Shown here piece by piece: positions 25,923-34,244 of a stretch of DNA of 56,562 bases. The notes beneath the pieces were generated by a model, which did not search any database, was not told where the DNA came from, and saw only the letters and a list, made by a program, of their open reading frames with translations. How positions within the stretch are numbered: the stretch's first letter is position 1; every line of letters begins with the position of its first letter. The position numbers and the translations under genes were made by a program. This stretch comes from CAKSXP01 sp964609305 (lineage in GTDB: Bacteria > Bacillota > Clostridia > Oscillospirales > Oscillospiraceae), in NCBI GenBank assembly GCA_964609305.1, contig CAZSRK010000009.1:1-56562 (forward strand), in the 5' to 3' direction.

Positions 25923-26459
25923 ATGGAAGCACTGGAAGCGATAATGACAAGACACAGCATCCGCTCGTACACGTCCGAACCGATCACAGACGAGGAGATG
26001 GACACCCTGCTCAAGGCCGCGATGAGCGGGCCGAGCTGCACCAACGCAAAGGACTGGAGCTTTATCGTTGTGCGTGATCGCGAGACACTTTGTAAAATGG
26101 CAGATGGGAACGGCGTGCCCGCCAATCCGCTGCGCACGGCCGCGGCCGGTATACTCATCTGCGGCGATCTTGAGAGGGCCTTTCCTCCCGCGCCGGACTA
26201 CTGGGTCATAGACGGGGCCATCGCCGGGCAGAACCTCTGTCTTGCCGCGCACGCCATGGGCCTTGGGGCCGTATGGCTGGGCACATGGCCGCAGATGGAG
26301 CGTGTGCACGCTCAGCGCCAGCTTTTCGGCCTGCCATACAGCGTCATGCCTCATTCGATAATCGCGCTCGGCCGTCCCGCGGCGCAGCAGGCCGGAGGTC
26401 CGCCGAAGCCGGCAAAGGCAGACGAGCCGGGGGACCATATACACTATGAAAAATGGTGA
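25923..26459 (+). CDS. Nitroreductase family protein
   Basis: A 178-aa FMN-dependent oxidoreductase. MEALEAIMTRHSIRSYT is the FMN-binding start, then AAMSGPSCTNAKDW and, near the C-terminus, GAVWLGTWP. It uses NAD(P)H or ferredoxin to reduce nitro, quinone or flavin substrates; the actual substrate is unknown. AGGAGG lies 8 bases before ATG 25923. The LysR gene follows after about 120 bases on the same strand and may regulate it. Confidence 0.92.
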   Translation: MEALEAIMTRHSIRSYTSEPITDEEMDTLLKAAMSGPSCTNAKDWSFIVVRDRETLCKMADGNGVPANPLRTAAAGILICGDLERAFPPAPDYWVIDGAIAGQNLCLAAHAMGLGAVWLGTWPQMERVHAQRQLFGLPYSVMPHSIIALGRPAAQQAGGPPKPAKADEPGDHIHYEKW

Positions 26460-26578
26460 TCCGGTAATTCCCGGCATAATGTTTGATGTGTTGAAAACAA
26501 TATAAAAGTGTAATATAATATATCCTGATTGTCCGGCAACGGGGTTCACATCAATTTGCTTTAAAGGAGATGGGTACG

Positions 26579-27487
26579 ATGACGCTGATGCAGCTCAGAT
26601 GCTTTGTCACGCTGGCGGAGGAACTTAACTTCACCCGGGTCGCTGAACGGCTGTATGTGTCGCAGACCTCGATCACCTATCAGATAAAGCAGCTTGAACG
26701 GGAACTCGGCGTTGAGCTTTTCGAGCGGACGACAAAGTCGGTGGAGATCACAAACGCCGGAAAAATGATATATCGCGATATGAAGCTGGCGATCGACCTT
26801 ATCGACCGTGCGGAAACCCTTCTCAAGCTCTCCCCCGCCCGTCCGGCTTTCACCGTGGGACACTCTTATTTTTGCAACGGCCCGCGTTTTCGCGGTGTTA
26901 TCGAGAGGCTGTCGAAGATGTATCCGGATACGGACATCCTGCTGGAAAACGTCGAGCCTGAGGACGACATACACACAAAGCTTTTGTCGAAAAACATCGA
27001 TGCCGCACTGTTTCTCGATCCTCTCCAGATGATGTATGACGATTTGCGATACTACGAGCTCGGCGACAACAAAACCGGGGTTTACGTTGCAAACGGGCAC
27101 CGGTTTGACAGCCGGCAGGGGGGTGTAAGCACAGATGATATCGAGGGGGAAACGGTAATAACGTTTGCCAAAGTGGAGGCCAGACATCAGGTGGTGGGCG
27201 CCGCGCCCGATACCTGCCGCAAGATAATTGCAAAGGATATCGAGGCGGCCATGGAGATGGTTGCCGCCGGCCTTGGCATTTCGGTATTCCCTTTTGCCTG
27301 ATTTACGGAGCCGGCAGGTATCAGGGTGCTGACGTCCGTCCCGCCTCCGGATGCGGAGCGGATGGATTCGGAGCTTGTACTGGTTTGCCGCGCGGACGAT
27401 CAGGCTGAAATCATATCTGACCTGGCCGCGCTGCTGCGAGAGGTGGTAGAGAGGGAGACCCCGGAGCTGTGCCCCTGGCTCAACTGA
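26579..27487 (+). CDS. LysR-family regulator interrupted by an in-frame UGA
   Basis: The N-terminal winged-helix domain is MQLRCFVTLAEELNFTRVAE...LYVSQTSITYQIKQLE, followed by an effector domain. The frame stops at TGA 27299-27301 (codon 241, after GLGISVFPFA), yet the same frame continues for 61 codons (FTEPAGIRVLTSV... to TGA 27485-27487). It ends with a typical LysR C-terminal helix, giving 302 aa, the normal family length. So either one nonsense mutation has truncated it, the base is an error, or the UGA is read through. A loose stem-loop (27305-27339) follows the UGA. ATG 26579 is used because AAAGGAG lies 9 bases upstream; ATG 26570 abuts it. Confidence 0.85.
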
Positions 27488-27533
27488 ACACAGTGCACCG
27501 GTCGCGTGAGTTCTTATACCACGCAGGTTGTGC

Positions 27534-27579
27534 AAAAAAAGCGGAAGAGATGCGTAGAACGCATCTCTTCCGCTTTTTT
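27534..27579 (+). terminator. Strong rho-independent terminator
   Basis: A perfect 15-bp stem, GCGGAAGAGATGCGT / ACGCATCTCTTCCGC (27541-27573), loop AGA, flanked by A7 and T6, so it may act in both directions. The remainder of the 329-base gap to 27817 is AT-rich and holds no gene that I can support. Confidence 0.95.
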
Positions 27580-27816
27580 CATATTTGCCCTTTTGAACGC
27601 TTCGCCGCATTTATCGTGCGAGGCTGTGCCCGCCTGCCCGGGCGCTCCATGCTTAAAGCAGGCTCGAAGCTGATTAAATATTCATATGACATACTCAACA
27701 ATTTGAATTTCAAAATACAGGGTGTCTTATGATAAAATTTATACAACACCAGTCGAAAACAGGTAGAAAATCTGGCAGAACGCACAAACCAAATTCTATG
27801 GAAGGAGCAAAATGAA

Positions 27817-29439
27817 ATGAAGAGAACACTGTCTATTGTCCTGGCGCTGTGCATGCTGTTGGCGCTGCTGGCAGCCTGCGGAGGTGAAACTGAATCACCC
27901 GCGACCGATAATCCCACGACGCAGACACCCGCTGACGAGCCGGGCTCTGAGACGCCCGGTGACGAGGAACCGTCCGAGTCCGGAGAGCCCAGGACCGTAT
28001 CGTTCGGCACATCCGACGCTTTTGGAAACGGTTTCAACCCCCTGAGCTCTGTTGAGGGCAACAACCTCATCGGAAAGCTTTTGTATGACTACCTGATCGA
28101 GCTTGATCCGGTCACCGGCGAGCACTCCTCCAGAATCTGCGAGGAGTACTACTGGGAGGACGACGGAGTCACCTATTTCTTCAAGCTTAAAGAGGGCATC
28201 ACCTACTCCAACGGCGCCGAGCTCACCGGCGAGGACGTGTTAAGCTCCCTGGAGATCATGCAGACGGCCGGCAACAGCTACTCCGCCAATTACAGCGTTA
28301 TTCTCACTGAGGAGTGCTATGTCGACGAGGACGGTCTTGGAGTCCATCTCGTTTTTGACGGGCCCTATGGTCCTGCCGACAGCCTTCTGATGAGCCTGCC
28401 CATCCTCGACAAGGACTTCTGTGAGACGCATCCCGATGGAGACGAGGAGTGGTGGAACAACCCCGTCGGCTCCGGTCCCTACATGCTCGGCGATTATCAG
28501 GTCGACTCCTACGTCACTGTCGTCAAGCGCGACGATTACTGGGGCGAGGATATCTATGAGGCCGACGAGATCACCGTGCGCTATTACTCCGACAGCAACA
28601 CGATGTTCATTGACTTCCAGAATGCTGTTATTGACGTTGCGCTCATGCTGACCGACGACCAGGTCGCACAGCTTGAGGCGGATCCCTCCATGGGTGCGGT
28701 AGTCACACAGAGCGCTGCCGACGTACCCGTCGTCTGCCTGAACGAGACGAGTGAGATAATACAGGATCCCGCCGTACGCGAGGCCATCTGCTACGGCGTC
28801 GACTGGGCCGCCGTTGCCGACATCGCCTGGGGAGAGCTGTCCATTCCAGCGACGTCTCACTTCGGCGTAAACTACTCCTGCTATGTCGAACACGAGGGAT
28901 ATACACATGACCCGGACCGCGCGGCACAGGTGCTTTCCGACGCAGGCTATTCCGAGGGCGACATCACACTCCGGTTTCTTGTCATGGGCACGGTGCAGCA
29001 ACAGCGTGTTGCCGAGGCTGTCCAAGGCTACCTCTCCGAGGTCGGTATCACCGTCAGTGTGGAGTCCTATGACCAGTCCACTGTTCTTGGCATGTACATG
29101 CAGGGCGATACCGATCTGAGCATCTTCTCTCTGACCGGTCTGGGCGCTACGCTTGAGCCGTGGAACTCCCTGGCCGTCTACTCCGCGACCGGCCCCTTCC
29201 CCTGCATGACCGTCAGCGACCCCGACTATAACGAGCTGCTCAATCAGGGCCTTGTTACTAACGATGCGGCCGAGCGTGACGCTATCTATCAGAAGGTCGA
29301 CGACTGGCTGTATGACAACTACTGGGTCGTACCCATCTGCGAGCGTCTTGAGGCGTATTGCTACAACAACACCAAGCTGACCGGTATCGATCTGCCCTCC
29401 ATACAGGGCGTGGCGCTGTACAGCGTACACTTTGCATAA
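27817..29439 (+). CDS. ABC transporter substrate-binding lipoprotein (peptide/nickel, family 5)
   Basis: A 540-aa SBP of the DppA/OppA/NikA family. The signal peptide ends LLALLAAC (lipid-modified Cys21), then an acidic Thr/Pro-rich spacer to about residue 60. The mature domain has the family pattern YYWEDDGVTYFFKLKEGITYSNG, the typical KLREGVKFHDG-like block. ATG 27817 has GGAGC upstream. First gene of a five-gene dpp-like operon. The ligand may be oligopeptides or a small organic compound related to the oxidoreductases downstream. Confidence 0.94.
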   Translation: MKRTLSIVLALCMLLALLAACGGETESPATDNPTTQTPADEPGSETPGDEEPSESGEPRTVSFGTSDAFGNGFNPLSSVEGNNLIGKLLYDYLIELDPVTGEHSSRICEEYYWEDDGVTYFFKLKEGITYSNGAELTGEDVLSSLEIMQTAGNSYSANYSVILTEECYVDEDGLGVHLVFDGPYGPADSLLMSLPILDKDFCETHPDGDEEWWNNPVGSGPYMLGDYQVDSYVTVVKRDDYWGEDIYEADEITVRYYSDSNTMFIDFQNAVIDVALMLTDDQVAQLEADPSMGAVVTQSAADVPVVCLNETSEIIQDPAVREAICYGVDWAAVADIAWGELSIPATSHFGVNYSCYVEHEGYTHDPDRAAQVLSDAGYSEGDITLRFLVMGTVQQQRVAEAVQGYLSEVGITVSVESYDQSTVLGMYMQGDTDLSIFSLTGLGATLEPWNSLAVYSATGPFPCMTVSDPDYNELLNQGLVTNDAAERDAIYQKVDDWLYDNYWVVPICERLEAYCYNNTKLTGIDLPSIQGVALYSVHFA

Positions 29440-29526
29440 GTCGCGTCCGATATAGGGCGCTGGACTTATTATATACCCCCACAGGCGAGCGGCCCGGCCG
29501 CTTTAAAACAGGAGTGAGGTAAGAGA

Positions 29527-30513
29527 ATGGTAAAATTTGTTTTGAAACGCCTTCTCTGGATGATACCGACGGTTCTCGGCGTCGTACTTATAATCTTCTG
29601 CATACTTGAGATGATGCCGGGCGACCCCGCGCTCAACGCTCTGGGTACCAATTTCACCGAGGAGACCTATCAGCAAAAGCGCGAGGAAATGGGGCTGAAC
29701 GACCCGTTCCTCGTCCGATACGCAGAATATGTCTGGAATTTCTTCACTAAATTCGATTTGGGAGAATCGTACACAAATCTGCGCCCGGTCGGGACACAGA
29801 TAATGGAGAGGCTGCCGACCACGATGAAACTTGGCCTTTACGGAAGCCTGCGAACACTGGTTGTGGGTATCTTTGTCGGGATCATCTCCGCAGTAAAGCA
29901 GTATTCGATAATCGACTACATATCGACCGTACTTGCAACCTTCTTTGCGTCTGTCCCCGGCTTCTGGCTGGCGCTTATGGGCATAGTCCTCTTTTCACAG
30001 AAGCTTCAGATATTGCCGGCCTCGGGCCTTGACACATGGAAGCACTGGATCATGCCGGTCATCTGTCTGGGCATAACTCCCATATCGCTGGTCGTGCGTC
30101 TGACGCGCTCGAGCATGCTGGACGTAATCCGGCAGGACTATGTTCGCACCGCGCGCGCCAAGGGCGTGGCCGAGCGCAGCGTTATATACAAGCACGCGCT
30201 GCGCAACGCGATGATACCCGTCATCACTGTCGTCGGCGGCCAGTTCGGCACGATTTTCGGCGGTTCGGCCATAATCGAGACGATCTTTTCCATCCCCGGC
30301 ATGGGCGTGCTGATGCTAAACGGTATAAATGGGCGCGATTACCCCGTCATCGCCGGAACTGTGCTTGTGCTGTCGCTGGCGGTGTGCGTTATAAATTTGC
30401 TGGTTGACATCGCCTACGGCTTTGCAGACCCGAGGATAAAAGCGCAGTATGTCTCTGTCAAAAAGGAGAAGAAGGGGAAAACGGCAAAGGCTGAAGCGGA
30501 GGAGGCGGCATAA
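29527..30513 (+). CDS. ABC transporter permease (DppB-like)
   Basis: A 328-aa inner-membrane subunit with an N-terminal helix (KRLLWMIPTVLGVVLIIFC) and the binding-protein-dependent permease domain. The EAA-type loop that contacts the ATPase is DYVRTARAKGVAERSVIYKHALRNA (in part DYVRTARAKGV). It partners the next permease; their genes abut, stop to start. The C-terminal tail is Lys/Glu-rich. Confidence 0.95.
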   Translation: MVKFVLKRLLWMIPTVLGVVLIIFCILEMMPGDPALNALGTNFTEETYQQKREEMGLNDPFLVRYAEYVWNFFTKFDLGESYTNLRPVGTQIMERLPTTMKLGLYGSLRTLVVGIFVGIISAVKQYSIIDYISTVLATFFASVPGFWLALMGIVLFSQKLQILPASGLDTWKHWIMPVICLGITPISLVVRLTRSSMLDVIRQDYVRTARAKGVAERSVIYKHALRNAMIPVITVVGGQFGTIFGGSAIIETIFSIPGMGVLMLNGINGRDYPVIAGTVLVLSLAVCVINLLVDIAYGFADPRIKAQYVSVKKEKKGKTAKAEAEEAA

Positions 30514-31412
30514 TGGCAAGTACTACAAAGGCAAAAACTCAGAAAACTGTCAGCGACGACAGCCTGAAAAAACGCGGCCAGCTACGCGATATCTGGAAGC
30601 GTTTCCGCAGCAGCAAGCTTGCCATGGTCGGGCTGATAATCGTTTTGCTTATCATCTTCTCGTCCGTTTTTGCAAACTTTATCGCGCCCTATGACCCCGC
30701 TGAACAGAACTATTCCGAGAGGCTGCAATATCCCAGCCTCCAGCACCTCATGGGCACTGACAACTACGGGCGCGATCTGTTTTCACGTCTGCTGTACGGC
30801 GGGCGCGTGTCCCTGCTCGTGTCGCTGATAAGTCTTGCGATATCCCTGGGACTGAGCGCCCTGCTCGGCTGCATTGCCGGCTTCTTCGGCGGCGTGGTCG
30901 ACACGATAATAATGCGCATTATGGACCTGCTGATGGCCATACCAGGTATGCTGATGTCCGTGGCTGTCGCGGCGATGCTGGGCACAAGCATGTTTGACAC
31001 AGCCATGGCCGTCGCAATTGGTGGCATCGCTCCCGGCTCGCGCATGTTCAGGGCAGTTATAATGACCATACGCGACCAGGAATATGTCGAGGCGGCGCGC
31101 GCCCGGGGCTCCCGCAACGCCCGCATCATAATAAAACAGATACTTCCCAATGCACTGTCGCCCATCATTGTCGACGCGACACTGCGCATAGGCTCAAACA
31201 TCATGCAGATATCCGGGCTCAGCTTTATCGGCCTCGGCGTCCAGCCGCCCACGCCGGAGTGGGGTTCTATCCTGAACACCGGCCGCGAGTTCGTGCTGAC
31301 CTTCTGGCCCATGATCACTTTCCCGGGCATCATGATAATGCTCACCATGTTCGGATTCAACGTAATGGGCGACGGCCTGCGCGACGCGCTCGACCCGAAG
31401 CTCAAGCGCTGA
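30513..31412 (+). CDS. ABC transporter permease (DppC-like)
   Basis: A 299-aa second permease with the N-terminal OppC signature (RSSKLAMVGLIIVLLIIFSS; FIAPYDPAEQN; GTDNYGRDLFSRLLYG). The EAA loop is QEYVEAARARGSRNARII. It overlaps the stop of the DppB-like gene by one base. About six membrane helices. Confidence 0.95.
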   Translation: MASTTKAKTQKTVSDDSLKKRGQLRDIWKRFRSSKLAMVGLIIVLLIIFSSVFANFIAPYDPAEQNYSERLQYPSLQHLMGTDNYGRDLFSRLLYGGRVSLLVSLISLAISLGLSALLGCIAGFFGGVVDTIIMRIMDLLMAIPGMLMSVAVAAMLGTSMFDTAMAVAIGGIAPGSRMFRAVIMTIRDQEYVEAARARGSRNARIIIKQILPNALSPIIVDATLRIGSNIMQISGLSFIGLGVQPPTPEWGSILNTGREFVLTFWPMITFPGIMIMLTMFGFNVMGDGLRDALDPKLKR

Positions 31413-31428
31413 TGAGGAGGACGGAAAT

Positions 31429-32409
31429 ATGAGCTTGCTTGAAATTAAAAACCTTACCGTCAGATATGAGACGATGGACGGCGTCGTGCATGCTGGCAGC
31501 GACGTGAGCCTTGAAATCGAAAAGGGCGAGACACTTGGCCTCGTCGGCGAGACAGGGGCAGGCAAGACGACCACTGCGCTCAGCATTCTGAACCTGCTGC
31601 CGACGCCCCCCGCCGTTATCGGCGGCGGCGAGATCATCTTCAACGGCAAAAACGTGCTTGAGATGAACGATAACGAGCTGCACGCGATGCGCGGAAATCA
31701 GATATCCATGATATTTCAGGACCCGATGACCGCTCTCAACCCGGTTTTCAGCGTCGAGTACCAGATCGCGGAGGTCATCGCGATACATGAAAAATGCTCG
31801 AAGTCGGAGGCTGTGGAGAAAGCGCGCGCCACGCTTGAGATGGTCGGCATCCCGGCCGACCGCGGCCGCGAATACCCGCACCAGTTCTCCGGCGGCATGA
31901 AGCAACGCGTGGTTATAGCCATGGCCCTGGCCTGCTCGCCCGAGCTGCTGCTGGCCGACGAGCCGACGACTGCGCTGGACGTGACGATACAGGCGCAGGT
32001 GCTGGACATGATGCGCGAGCTGAAAGAAAAGCTCGGCTCGTCCATGCTGCTTATAACCCACGACCTCGGCGTCGTGGCGGAGACCTGCGACAAGGTTGCC
32101 ATCATGTATGCCGGCGAGATCGTCGAATATGGACAGATAGAGGACATCTTCGACCGAACTGCGCACCCCTACACCGAGGGACTGTTCGGCTCCCTGCCGA
32201 ACCTGGAGGTCGACGTGCACCGGCTCAAGCCCATCATGGGCCTCATGCCGGATCCGACCGACCTGCCCAGCGGATGCCCGTTCCATCCCCGGTGCCCGGA
32301 GGCTAACAACGACTGTTCCTGCGTACATCCGGAGCTTGTCGAAAAAGCGCCCGGCCACTATGTACGCTGCCTGAAATACTCCGGAAAGGAGAAAGACGCA
32401 AATGGCTAA
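31429..32409 (+). CDS. ABC transporter ATP-binding protein (DppD-like)
   Basis: A 326-aa ATPase. Walker A is GETGAGKTT, the signature is QFSGGMKQR and Walker B is LLLADEPTTALD. The C-terminal oligopeptide-transporter domain has CPFHPRCPEANNDCSC, the cysteine cluster that may hold an Fe-S centre in DppD-type proteins. It overlaps the next ATPase by 8 bases. Confidence 0.96.
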   Translation: MSLLEIKNLTVRYETMDGVVHAGSDVSLEIEKGETLGLVGETGAGKTTTALSILNLLPTPPAVIGGGEIIFNGKNVLEMNDNELHAMRGNQISMIFQDPMTALNPVFSVEYQIAEVIAIHEKCSKSEAVEKARATLEMVGIPADRGREYPHQFSGGMKQRVVIAMALACSPELLLADEPTTALDVTIQAQVLDMMRELKEKLGSSMLLITHDLGVVAETCDKVAIMYAGEIVEYGQIEDIFDRTAHPYTEGLFGSLPNLEVDVHRLKPIMGLMPDPTDLPSGCPFHPRCPEANNDCSCVHPELVEKAPGHYVRCLKYSGKEKDANG

Positions 32410-33301
32410 TGAAATCCTCAGGGTCGAGCACCTTAAAAAGTATTTCAAGACCGCCGGCGGTATGCTGCACGCGGTCGACGACGTCGGATTTACTATCGAC
32501 GAGGGGCGTACTCTCGGCGTCGTCGGCGAGTCCGGCTGCGGCAAGTCCACGCTTGGCCGCACGGTGCTTGGCCTGCTGCCGGCCACCGACGGAAAAATAT
32601 ACTTCAAGGGCGAGGACGTGACTGACGCCAGGGGCCGGCGCCGCCGCGAGCTGCAAAAACAGATGCAAATCATCTTTCAGGACCCGTATTCCTCGCTCAA
32701 CCCCCGTTACTGCATATACGAGCTTATCGCCGACCCGCTCAAGACCTATCGGATATACAGGTCCAAGGAAGAGCTGAGAAAGCGCGTGTTCGAGCTGATG
32801 GACACCGTCGGCATCGCCTGCGCGCTGTCGCTAGACCCGCAGCTCATAGTCTGCGACGAGCCGGTCTCGGCGCTGGACGTCTCCATCCAGGCACAGGTGT
32901 TGAACCTGCTTCAGGACCTGCAGGAGCAGCGCGGCCTGACCTACATATTCGTCACGCACGACCTTTCCGTCGTCAAGCATATCTCCGACGACATCCTGGT
33001 CATGTATGTTGGTTCGATGGTCGAAAAGTGCGCGTCCAAAAAGCTGTTTGAGCACCCGTATCACCCATATACGAAGGGCCTTCTCTCCGCGATCCCCGTC
33101 CCCTCCCTGCACAGCGAGAGAAAGCGCATTATAATGCAGGGAGAGCTGACCAGCCCGGTCAACCCCAAGCCCGGCTGCCGCTCTGCAAACCGCTGTCCCT
33201 ATGCCAAGGACAAATGCCTCAGCGAGATGCCGACCTATGAAGAGGTAGAGCCGGAGCATTTTGTTGCGTGCCACCACGTCCGGGAGATAAATGAGCTTTG
33301 A
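32402..33301 (+). CDS. ABC transporter ATP-binding protein (DppF-like)
   Basis: A 299-aa ATPase with Walker A GESGCGKST, a Walker B of LIVCDEPVSALD, and a C-terminal Cys-containing extension (GCRSANRCPYAKDKC). The canonical LSGGQ signature before Walker B is not visible: between GIACALSLDPQ and LIVCDEP the usual stretch (about 25-30 residues containing LSGGQRQR) is missing. The protein is correspondingly short (299 against about 320-330). This would impair ATP hydrolysis at one site unless the partner compensates. Confidence 0.93.
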   Translation: MANEILRVEHLKKYFKTAGGMLHAVDDVGFTIDEGRTLGVVGESGCGKSTLGRTVLGLLPATDGKIYFKGEDVTDARGRRRRELQKQMQIIFQDPYSSLNPRYCIYELIADPLKTYRIYRSKEELRKRVFELMDTVGIACALSLDPQLIVCDEPVSALDVSIQAQVLNLLQDLQEQRGLTYIFVTHDLSVVKHISDDILVMYVGSMVEKCASKKLFEHPYHPYTKGLLSAIPVPSLHSERKRIIMQGELTSPVNPKPGCRSANRCPYAKDKCLSEMPTYEEVEPEHFVACHHVREINEL

Positions 33302-34211
33302 GATGCTTGCGGCGGCAAAGGACTGTACCGGGATGAAAAAGAAACTCTTAAAAAGCACTATACTGCTGGTTCTGGCGGTCCTCGCCCTCGCCTCCTGCGC
33401 CGTCGCAGCGTGGGAGGCCGGGGAGACCGTCGGAGCTGTGGGCGCCGCGCTCTCTGAGCTGGATGAGTCGACATACGGCAGCGCGGAGTGCGACCTTGGC
33501 TCCTACACGGCCGACGCCGTCCGGTACAGCCTGGGCGCCGACGTCGCTATCGTAAACAGCGGCGACCTTGCCGAAGATTTCCCGCATAATGTCGTGAGCA
33601 TTGATGATATCCGGGGCGTTTTCGCGAATGACCGCGTTTTGGCCCTGACGGCCGTCACGGCCGACGAGCTGTGCCGGATAATCGAGGGCGCCCTGTCGCA
33701 CATAACCGTCGACAGGCAGCGCGAGGCGATCGACCGTGAGGCCTCCAGCTTCGGCGGCTTCCCGCAGATCTCCGGCATGGAGCTGGTTTACGACGGCTCG
33801 GCGATGGCGGGCGAGCGCATATACCGCCTCGAGCTGTCGGACGGACGCGTCATAAGAGCCGGCGACACGGAAACGGTCATAACCCTCGCCGCGACAGAGT
33901 TCATGCTCTCCGGCGGATGGGGATACGACGCGGAGGTCGACTATAAAAGCGCGGACATCACGCTCAGCGGTGCAGTCGCGCAGTACATAGAGAACGGCGA
34001 GATAAGCTTTAGCGGCGGCAGGATAAGCGCCATCGGCGTCAACGACAACTTTATCGCCCGGTCGCTGCCGAAAGGCCTGCTGCCGGTAGTTATAGCCGTG
34101 CTGATTGTGTTTTTCCTGTTTGTAAGACTGCGCTTTCGCGACATCAAACACAACGTCTATTTTGCCCGCGACCCGGATGAGGGCCGACCCATTCAGGTCA
34201 GGCGCGGGTGA
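33291..34211 (+). CDS. Stand-alone 5'-nucleotidase C-terminal domain membrane protein
   Basis: An approximately 300-aa exported protein made only of the substrate-specificity (C-terminal) domain of 5'-nucleotidases: GSYTADAVRYSLGADVAIVNSGDL and the later FPQISGMELVYDGS match, but no metallophosphatase domain precedes it. The signal region LVLAVLALASC could be a lipobox. A second membrane helix lies near the C-terminus (LLPVVIAVLIVFFLFVRL), so the domain would be displayed outside the cell. Start 33291 (GGGAG upstream, 11-base overlap with the ATPase gene) or 33333. Being in the dpp-like operon, it may bind a nucleotide-like compound without cleaving it. Confidence 0.82.
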   Translation: MSFEMLAAAKDCTGMKKKLLKSTILLVLAVLALASCAVAAWEAGETVGAVGAALSELDESTYGSAECDLGSYTADAVRYSLGADVAIVNSGDLAEDFPHNVVSIDDIRGVFANDRVLALTAVTADELCRIIEGALSHITVDRQREAIDREASSFGGFPQISGMELVYDGSAMAGERIYRLELSDGRVIRAGDTETVITLAATEFMLSGGWGYDAEVDYKSADITLSGAVAQYIENGEISFSGGRISAIGVNDNFIARSLPKGLLPVVIAVLIVFFLFVRLRFRDIKHNVYFARDPDEGRPIQVRRG

Positions 34212-34244
34212 TAAATTCCCAGTTCAAAAAAAGGAGTAAGAGTA

